Assembly (NCBI GenBank): GCA_002480735.1
Contig: DLCS01000264.1
Location: forward strand, 1-7,116
Source: Bacillaceae bacterium UBA7792
GTDB lineage: Bacteria; Bacillota; Bacilli; Bacillales; Cytobacillaceae
Length of the DNA stretch: 7,116 nucleotides
Reading direction: 5' to 3'
Numbering within the stretch: the first letter of the stretch is position 1; every line of letters starts with the position of its first letter. Made by a program: the position numbers and the translations under genes. Below, piece by piece: positions 1-4,964 of this stretch. The notes under the pieces were generated by a model. The model saw nothing but the letters and a program-made list of their open reading frames with translations. It made no database searches and had not been told where the DNA came from.

Positions 1-45
1 TATAAGGAAGACTTAGTCAAGCTTTACCATATGATAAAGGAGTAG
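1..45 (+). CDS. C-terminal end of an upstream gene (5' partial)
   Basis: Frame 1 is the only + strand frame open from the window edge. It reads YKEDLVKLYHMIKE and stops at TAG (43-45). The short, charged, amphipathic tail looks like a natural protein C-terminus, and a clear rho-independent terminator follows 55 bases later, as expected at the end of a transcription unit. Fourteen residues are too few to assign a family or function. The other + frames stop within the first 15 bases. The last codons contain AAAGGAG, a Shine-Dalgarno-like string, but no convincing gene starts after it. It could be chance open sequence. Confidence 0.42.
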   Translation, partial: YKEDLVKLYHMIKE

Positions 46-99
46 ATTGTTTAATAGTTCCGTGTGGATAAACTCCTTAATAACGGAAGATCATAAAAT

Positions 100-138
100 G
101 CAGCTCTCTCTATTACAAGGGAGCTGCTTTTATTTTTT
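100..138 (+). terminator. Rho-independent terminator of the upstream gene
   Basis: A 9-bp stem pairs 100-108 (GCAGCTCTC) with 119-127 (GGGAGCTGC), with one G-T pair and a 10-base loop. It is followed directly by a T-rich run, TTTTATTTTTT (128-138). This is a textbook intrinsic terminator on the + strand. It probably ends the transcript of the gene whose tail lies at 1-45 and separates it from the promoter that follows. Confidence 0.88.
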
Positions 139-165
139 GGCTTTTTTGAATTTTTTAAATAAAGG

Positions 166-194
166 TTTACAAATATAGGAAACTACTATAATAT
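166..194 (+). promoter_or_regulatory. Sigma-A-type promoter for the small secreted protein gene
   Basis: A -35-like TTTACA (166-171) is followed by TATAAT (187-192, spacing 15) or, one step on, TAATAT (189-194, spacing 17). The two -10 options overlap, so the exact register is open. A/T-tracts at 141-163 just upstream could act as an UP element. Transcription would begin near 199-202, giving a leader of about 40 bases before the start codon at 240. Its place between a terminator and a gene supports the call. Confidence 0.65.
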
Positions 195-239
195 GGAATT
201 GGGATTGCAATCACCAAAAAATGGAGGTTATGTAAAAGA

Positions 240-608
240 ATGTTTAAAAAGTTGTTTGTCGGCTTTACTGTGATGTTGTCGATCTTTGTATTTGGATTTG
301 TTGAAAGAGGCGAAGCCGCGGCAAGTATCTCACCTTCCACTCAGACAATATATGGTTCTCAAGTTTACGCAAATTGGACCTTCTCTTGGACTGGGACACC
401 GCCATTTAAAGTATTATTCAGGTCAGATAGTAGTAGTCCGTATGAAGTAATAAATGCTAGTAGCAACAGCAACTCAATGTCATATTCATATAAATATAGT
501 TCCAGTGAGGCATATAAAAAATATACTCCTGGACTTCTAGTTGAGGATACCAATGGTCATCTTCATGTTGCAAGCGCCACCGTTTATAAATACCTAACAA
601 AGCCTTAA
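240..608 (+). CDS. Small secreted Ig/PKD-like domain protein of unknown function
   Basis: A 122-residue protein that I do not recognise as a named family. It starts at ATG 240, 12 bases after GGAGG (223-227). Residues 1-28 form a signal peptide: a short basic start (MFKK), a hydrophobic core at about 5-20, then GEAAA, which offers signal peptidase I sites after Ala26 or Ala28. There is no lipobox and no cysteine at all, so it is probably released rather than anchored. The mature part of about 94 residues is rich in Ser, Tyr and Thr and alternates in a beta-strand pattern. Its end (YTPGLLVEDTNGH, then ASATVY) resembles the last strands of PKD/Ig-like beta-sandwich domains, and FSWTGTPPF fits an inner strand. 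With a single such domain it could bind a ligand or partner at the cell surface. It has its own promoter and lies 88 bases before an ABC transporter operon, which may or may not be functionally linked. Alternatives are a bacteriocin-like or cell-wall-associated protein. That it is a gene and secreted is well supported; the fold is tentative. Confidence 0.85.
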   Translation: MFKKLFVGFTVMLSIFVFGFVERGEAAASISPSTQTIYGSQVYANWTFSWTGTPPFKVLFRSDSSSPYEVINASSNSNSMSYSYKYSSSEAYKKYTPGLLVEDTNGHLHVASATVYKYLTKP

Positions 609-632
609 AACTATAAAAATACCAATTTGTTA

Positions 633-641
633 TGATATAAG
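633..641 (+). promoter_or_regulatory. Possible extended -10 promoter for the ABC operon
   Basis: TG-A-TATAAG at 633-641 matches an extended -10 element (TGnTATAAT-like), but no reasonable -35 hexamer lies 16-18 bases upstream. If used, transcription would start near 648-650, inside the left arm of the dyad at 639-675, so the dyad would then act as DNA rather than as an intact RNA hairpin. The alternative is that the ABC genes are read through from the promoter at 166-194. Confidence 0.22.
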
Positions 642-675
642 TTGTCCACCTAAGGCGAATTTAGGTGGACAGCTT
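639..675 (+). other. 15-bp hairpin / inverted repeat just before the ATPase gene
   Basis: Bases 639-653 pair with 661-675. The inner 10 bp are perfect (GTCCACCTAA with TTAGGTGGAC), the outer five include one G-T pair, and the loop is 7 bases. Only TTTCATAG follows instead of a T-tract, so it is a poor intrinsic terminator. It ends 5 bases before the GGGAGG ribosome binding site (681-686) of the ATPase gene. It may be a weak terminator or attenuator after the small secreted protein gene, a 5'-stabilising hairpin on a processed mRNA, or a dyad operator for a regulator. Confidence 0.75.
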
Positions 676-696
676 TCATAGGGAGGCAAATCGTCT

Positions 697-1371
697 ATGG
701 GTATAATTCATTTAAAGAACGTACAGGTTGAATACAATGGTTTTAACACCATACATGCTCTTCAGGATGTTTCTTTATCCATCGAAAAAGGCGAATGGAT
801 TACCATTTTGGGCCCATCTGGATCAGGGAAAACAACCCTGTTAAATGTTATTGGAGGAATGGAACGTTCTTCTTCCGGCGAGGTGGAAGTAGTCGGTATC
901 CAGCTAGATAAGCTTTCTGATGATAGTCTTCAGGATTTTCGCCGAGAGAAAATCGGCTATATATTTCAGCATTATCGGCTCTTCGACCAATTCACCGTTC
1001 TTGAGAATGTAATGCTCCCTCAATGGCCTTATATGTCGAAAAAGGAAAATGAAGAAAGAGCTACTGCAATGTTGTCAAAGTTGCATATGTCCCACCGACT
1101 CTACCATTTGCCTGGAGAGTTGTCGGGAGGAGAAAAACAGCGTACCGCAATTGCAAGAGCGATGGTACATTCTCCAGAAATATTACTATGCGATGAGCCA
1201 ACAGGAAATTTAGATCGGGAGAATAGAGATAATGTTTTATCTTGTTTAGAAGGCCTACATCAAGAGGGTATGACTATCTTAATTGTAACTCATGATGAGG
1301 AGATAGCGAAATATGGCGACCGAGTTCTATTTTTGCGGGACGGAATTTTGAAAGAGAGGGTTGAAGCATGA
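697..1371 (+). CDS. ABC transporter ATPase, MacB/LolD-type
   Basis: The 224-residue cytoplasmic nucleotide-binding subunit that powers the permease encoded next to it, presumably as a homodimer. All motifs are intact: an aromatic A-loop candidate Tyr13, Walker A GPSGSGKTT (39-47), Q-loop Gln91, signature LSGGEKQR (142-149), Walker B ILLCDE (162-167) with catalytic Glu167, D-loop NLD (171-173) and switch His199 (THD). The length of about 225 residues and the wording around the Walker B (DEPTGNLD) are typical of the MacB/LolD/FtsE branch, whose partners are FtsX-type permeases. The start is ATG 697, 10 bases after GGGAGG (681-686). The stop overlaps the permease start as ATGA, so the two are very probably translationally coupled. 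Family knowledge points to peptide or lipoprotein handling or a mechanical role rather than nutrient uptake, since no solute-binding protein is present. The substrate is unknown. Confidence 0.95.
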   Translation: MGIIHLKNVQVEYNGFNTIHALQDVSLSIEKGEWITILGPSGSGKTTLLNVIGGMERSSSGEVEVVGIQLDKLSDDSLQDFRREKIGYIFQHYRLFDQFTVLENVMLPQWPYMSKKENEERATAMLSKLHMSHRLYHLPGELSGGEKQRTAIARAMVHSPEILLCDEPTGNLDRENRDNVLSCLEGLHQEGMTILIVTHDEEIAKYGDRVLFLRDGILKERVEA

Positions 1372-3986
1372 AGAGCTTAATATTCCGCCAATTTCGTCAT
1401 CATAAAGGGGCTTCCTTATTATACATACTCGCTTTTATTCTTATTTTTATTTTGACCCCCTTTGCGATGGCTTTTATGGAAAACTCGCAAAAACAAGTGG
1501 AGTCCGATATTACCTTTTATGGGCGTGGTAGCTATGATTTACTTGTTCGCCCTCTCGGAATTGAGAGGCAAATAGAAGAAAAAAAAGGAATCGTTCCAGA
1601 AAATTACCTCGGCTTTGGTAACGGTGGCATTTCAATCAGTCAGTGGAAAGAGATTCAGGAGCGCTCTGATATTGAGATTGCCGCTCCAGTTGCTTCCCTT
1701 GGTTATTTTACTGGAATCCAGTCAAATATCGGATTCCCAATGCCTGAAACATCCACAAGATATGCAGCCCAATATGAAACGACTGACGGAATCAATCATT
1801 ATCCCATCAGTGAAAAGTATGTCTGCGCAATGCTAGAGACGGCCGGCACTCTCCCTCCAGCATATAAGAGACTTTATCCAAAGTTTGAGATTATATATTC
1901 TGAAAGTCTTTCAAATCTATGTACTGGACAAGCTATCCAATTTCCGCTGCCAGTCACCTATCATTTGCTAGTCGGAATTGATCCAGTCGAAGAAGAGAAG
2001 CTAACTGGAATCGTCTTTGACGGGATTGACGAAGAGAATCCGAAAACTGGATATGGAGCAATGAACCAGTCTGCCTATCCCAATTCTACACTCATACCGG
2101 TACTGGATTCCAAAGCCGCAACAGTATCAATTAATCTTAATATATCCATGGATCAATTAGATATAGGCCCTGAAGATACAAAAAATTACCGGGATGAACT
2201 CGAACTATTAGATGAATATAATCCAAATGATGTCAACTATGTAACTTTCGAGGATTTATGGAACAGGAGTGAAGATGCCTATAATGATTTTCTTTCCGAA
2301 ATCAAACAATTACCGCCCGTTCATTCAAAAGAACTTACCATCGACATGGGGCCAATGCTAAATCCTTTTAATCAGGATAAGGCGATTATGTTAAATGAAG
2401 AGGGTGAGATGAGCGAATTAAATGCGGGAAATGGCTATGTTCAACGAATGGAATTCAATTATACATCGCAATATTATCGGGCTGGTCAACCTCAGTATGT
2501 ACAGAAAAACGGAAAACTAGCGATCAAGAAACTCGGTGAGGAAAATGGAGTACCCCTCTATAGGGAAGTAGAAAAAGTCGGGATGACTTTAACAGAATCC
2601 CTTGAACACAATAAACCAGTTTGGATAATCGACCCAGTTGGTGAGTTCGACCCAGGAAAACGAAAGGATAGTCTAGCATCTAGCCCTCTTGGAATTTATC
2701 AACATGCACCCGTTACATACGAGGACAAAGACGGAAAAGTTAAGACTATGCACGCGACTACTCTTCCAGGGAGCTTTGTCACACCTGCCACATCAGGTGT
2801 AACAAACATTCGTTCAGCAGCATTAATCAAAGGGGATAAACCCATTGATGCAATTCGTGTAAAAGTAGCCGGAATTAACGGCTATACTAAAAAGGCAGCT
2901 GAAAAAATTGAAAGGATAGCAAGTGAGCTAGAGGAAATGGGTCTTCATGTCTCTATTGTTGCTGGTGCATCTCCGCAGAGCTTGGATGTTGACGTAGAAG
3001 GACTTGGTATCGTAACCGAGTCTTGGACGACACTCGGCGCATCTGGCGCCCTAGTATCCCAATGGGATTTAACCAACATGATTCTTAGCATTGCTTTTTT
3101 CTTTGTGGCTGCCACTTATGTAATTAATCGAGTACAATTTTGGCAGGTGTCAAAAGAAAATGAACTTAGAACCCTTAGTTTTCTTGGTTGGAATCGAAGA
3201 TATATTTTGAAACTGTTGAGAATGGAGATCCTATTTTTAACAGCTATTGCGTGGGCTATTTCATTAGCAGGAATGATCGCATTTCAAGTGTTACAGGATG
3301 CCCCTAGTTCAATTTATGTTTGGCATACGGGATTAACAATCACTACTTTCCTATTTTTATCGGTCTTCGTGGGAAAGAACCGCAATCTCAGAAAATCATA
3401 TAGAAAAAGCCCAAAAATCGGAAAAGGGCTGCTCCTAAAAAATTTAAAGTTTTATAGTAGGTATATACGTTCTCCATTTATTCAGCTTATTTTTGTAAGT
3501 GGATTATCTACCTATGTGTATTTATCGCTAACTGAAACTGTTCAACAAACGAGTGTGACAATACTAGGTGAATATGTGAATATACAATCGAGTAGCTGGC
3601 ATATTCTTCTGATTTTGAGCGCATATATACTTGCTATATTTACCCTTGGTGAAGGGTTTGCTTCCTTATTTACTGCAAGACAACAAGAGATTGGCATCTT
3701 TCGATCAATAGGTTGGAAGACCCGACATATACTATTCTTTTACTTGCGAGAAATTACTTTATGGTCAGGGTGTTCCATTTTAATTGGCAACGCATTATGC
3801 ATCATTTTATTCTCTTCACTATTCGGCATGAATGTTTCAATGTGGACGGTCAGCTTTGTGTCAGCTACAGGCTTCTTTTTAGTAGTTGTCCTTTTTGCAG
3901 TAATCAATCTTGTTTTCTTCTTAAAGAAAGATTTATCGTCTACTCTGCACTTAAGAAGAAAAAGTCCTTTAAAAAAAGCTGCATAG
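1368..3986 (+). CDS. FtsX/MacB-type ABC transporter permease with one giant external domain
   Basis: An 872-residue membrane protein that starts at ATG 1368, overlaps the ATPase stop by 4 bases, and has GAGAGGG (1354-1360) 7 bases upstream. I see about eight transmembrane segments: 15-36, 566-587, 620-641, 651-670, 704-722, 743-765, 791-818 and 826-852. Residues 37-565 form a very large extracytoplasmic domain. The protein is two FtsX-like halves joined together. The cytoplasmic coupling segments repeat: LGWNRRYIL (606-614) followed by R618 and E620 matches IGWKTRHIL (781-789) followed by R794 and E795, and the second is preceded by the family's typical EIG (774-776). The second half has only about 20 residues outside the membrane (723-742). 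The external domain carries just two cysteines, Cys153 and Cys185. This layout differs from BceB-type permeases, which place the large domain between segments 7 and 8 of ten. It should work with the ATPase at 697-1371. The substrate is unknown, and export, extrusion or signalling cannot be told apart from sequence. Confidence 0.92.
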   Translation: MKSLIFRQFRHHKGASLLYILAFILIFILTPFAMAFMENSQKQVESDITFYGRGSYDLLVRPLGIERQIEEKKGIVPENYLGFGNGGISISQWKEIQERSDIEIAAPVASLGYFTGIQSNIGFPMPETSTRYAAQYETTDGINHYPISEKYVCAMLETAGTLPPAYKRLYPKFEIIYSESLSNLCTGQAIQFPLPVTYHLLVGIDPVEEEKLTGIVFDGIDEENPKTGYGAMNQSAYPNSTLIPVLDSKAATVSINLNISMDQLDIGPEDTKNYRDELELLDEYNPNDVNYVTFEDLWNRSEDAYNDFLSEIKQLPPVHSKELTIDMGPMLNPFNQDKAIMLNEEGEMSELNAGNGYVQRMEFNYTSQYYRAGQPQYVQKNGKLAIKKLGEENGVPLYREVEKVGMTLTESLEHNKPVWIIDPVGEFDPGKRKDSLASSPLGIYQHAPVTYEDKDGKVKTMHATTLPGSFVTPATSGVTNIRSAALIKGDKPIDAIRVKVAGINGYTKKAAEKIERIASELEEMGLHVSIVAGASPQSLDVDVEGLGIVTESWTTLGASGALVSQWDLTNMILSIAFFFVAATYVINRVQFWQVSKENELRTLSFLGWNRRYILKLLRMEILFLTAIAWAISLAGMIAFQVLQDAPSSIYVWHTGLTITTFLFLSVFVGKNRNLRKSYRKSPKIGKGLLLKNLKFYSRYIRSPFIQLIFVSGLSTYVYLSLTETVQQTSVTILGEYVNIQSSSWHILLILSAYILAIFTLGEGFASLFTARQQEIGIFRSIGWKTRHILFFYLREITLWSGCSILIGNALCIILFSSLFGMNVSMWTVSFVSATGFFLVVVLFAVINLVFFLKKDLSSTLHLRRKSPLKKAA

Positions 3987-4044
3987 AGGTTCCATTAGCT
4001 TTATGAAGTAAACAGTATCTTGATTATCGATTCATAATTTGATT

Positions 4045-4071
4045 ATTCTTCTACTAAATTTGTAGAAGGAT
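4045..4071. repeat. 10-bp inverted repeat in the convergent intergenic gap
   Basis: Bases 4045-4054 (ATTCTTCTAC) pair with 4062-4071 (GTAGAAGGAT), with one G-T pair and a 7-base loop. No T-tract follows on either strand, so it is not a standard terminator. It lies 58 bases after the stop of the + strand permease and before the stronger terminator at 4095-4126. It may be a 3'-end stabilising hairpin or a worn-out terminator. Confidence 0.6.
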
Positions 4072-4094
4072 TAACCCTTAGGAAATAACTGTAG

Positions 4095-4126
4095 GAAAGC
4101 GTTTGGATAGCCCAAACGCTTTCTTT
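4095..4126 (+). terminator. Rho-independent terminator of the + strand ABC operon
   Basis: A perfect 12-bp stem pairs 4095-4106 (GAAAGCGTTTGG) with 4112-4123 (CCAAACGCTTTC) around a 5-base loop, followed by TTTATGCTTTAT. It lies 108 bases after the permease stop. Read on the - strand, the stem is followed by a sequence poor in T (CTACAGTTATTTC), so it should stop + strand transcripts best. It may still hinder transcription from the - strand operon. Confidence 0.82.
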
Positions 4127-4128
4127 AT

Positions 4129-4140
4129 GCTTTATAAAGC
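4129..4140. repeat. Perfect 12-bp palindrome GCTTTATAAAGC
   Basis: A perfect palindrome lies directly after the terminator stem and its T-run. It has no loop, so it is more likely a DNA-level dyad or a chance AT-rich palindrome than an RNA hairpin. The symmetry is certain; any function is not. Confidence 0.4.
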
Positions 4141-4202
4141 CAACAATAAAATCGCTTCCGTCCCCCACTTATTCTCTTCTTCAACAAAAAGCTTCCAACA
4201 TT

Positions 4203-4961
4203 TTATATTCCTATCTCCTGCATTTTTGCCATGACTTTTTTCATCCGGTCATCAATATCTGAGCCATCGAATTTCTTAAACCGCATTTCACTCACGATTT
4301 TTCCGTCGCGCATAAACATAATACGCTCAGTCCTGGCTGCAATCTTTGCGTCGTGAGTTACAAGCATAAACGCAGTACCTTCTGCATTAATTTCAGAAAT
4401 GATATCCATAATTTCCTGTGCGGATTTTGAGTTAAGTGCCCCAGTCGGCTCGTCACCGAAAATAACCTTAGGATTGCTAATAAGAGCACGACATATTCCT
4501 GCACGCTGGAGCTGTCCCCCTGATACCTGGGTAATATCACGCTTTTCCAGTTCTGCAATACCAACCCTTTCCATAAGTGCCCTTGCTTTTTTGGTAATCT
4601 TCGTAGCACTTTTTCTGTTATCCCGCATGGAAGGGAGAATGATGTTATCGAGAATATTCAGGTTTTTAAGCAAAGTCGGCTGCTGAAAAACAAAACCCAT
4701 TTTTGTTCTGCGTATGTCGGCGAGCTCCTTTTCACTAAAGGTTGATAGATCCTTGCCTTCAAAAAAAACCTTGCCGCTGTCAATGACGTCCATTCCACTC
4801 ACTGCATACATAAGTGTCGATTTCCCTGAGCCCGAAGGTCCCATAATTGAAACGAATTCTCCCTCGTTTATTTCAACAGACACTCCGTCAAGAACCTTGC
4901 GTTTTTCATTGCCCTCTCCGAAGGATTTTTCTATATTTTCACAGATAATCATCTTCTTCAT
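4203..4961 (-). CDS. ABC transporter ATPase, MacB/LolD-type (second system)
   Basis: The 252-residue nucleotide-binding subunit of the second transporter. Motifs in order are Walker A GPSGSGKST (41-49), Q-loop Gln93 (FVFQQ), signature VSGGQLQR (146-153), Walker B VIFGDE (166-171) with catalytic Glu171, and switch His203 (THD). The signature begins with Val instead of the usual Leu, a mild variation that should not abolish activity. The protein runs about 30 residues past the usual end of the domain, with a charged tail (about 223-252) that could contact the permease. The start is ATG at 4961, six bases after AAAGGAG (4968-4974), and 3 bases after the permease stop, so the two genes are co-transcribed and probably coupled. 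Family knowledge places it with FtsX-type permeases in antimicrobial-peptide resistance or lipoprotein and peptide handling. It is clearly diverged from the other ATPase in this window, so this is not a recent local duplication. No obvious terminator follows its stop. Confidence 0.95.
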   Translation of the reverse strand: MKKMIICENIEKSFGEGNEKRKVLDGVSVEINEGEFVSIMGPSGSGKSTLMYAVSGMDVIDSGKVFFEGKDLSTFSEKELADIRRTKMGFVFQQPTLLKNLNILDNIILPSMRDNRKSATKITKKARALMERVGIAELEKRDITQVSGGQLQRAGICRALISNPKVIFGDEPTGALNSKSAQEIMDIISEINAEGTAFMLVTHDAKIAARTERIMFMRDGKIVSEMRFKKFDGSDIDDRMKKVMAKMQEIGI

Positions 4962-4964
4962 GGT

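Noticed and set aside
47..192. A TTG-started frame after AAAGGAG (about 47-190) as a small gene
   Set aside because: It runs straight through the terminator hairpin and the promoter, its spacing to the ribosome binding site is only 4 bases, and the product has no sensible composition.
365..553. Open frame on the - strand inside the small secreted protein gene
   Set aside because: It lies wholly antisense to a well-supported gene with signal peptide and ribosome binding site, and has no start signal of its own.
240..608. Lactococcin 972-like bacteriocin with its dedicated ABC immunity genes
   Set aside because: The gene order of a small secreted protein beside ABC genes is suggestive, but the mature sequence reads better as an Ig/PKD-like domain and I could not see the lactococcin 972 pattern. 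It is kept only as a remote alternative.
639..675. Riboswitch or T-box upstream of the ABC operon
   Set aside because: It is a single simple hairpin in an 88-base gap, with no conserved multi-stem core or T-box sequence.
1615..1836. Open frame overlapping the + strand permease in another frame
   Set aside because: It is internal to a clear membrane protein gene and has no recognisable domain.
697..3986. Bacitracin-type BceAB transporter
   Set aside because: The eight-segment layout with the large domain after segment 1 does not match BceB (ten segments, large domain between 7 and 8), and no BceRS-type regulators are in view.
3713..4006. Open + frame overlapping the 3' end of the permease and reaching into the gap
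   Set aside because: It is mostly within the permease coding region in another frame. Its aromatic- and Cys-rich composition is what a frame-shifted membrane segment gives, and no ribosome binding site was seen.
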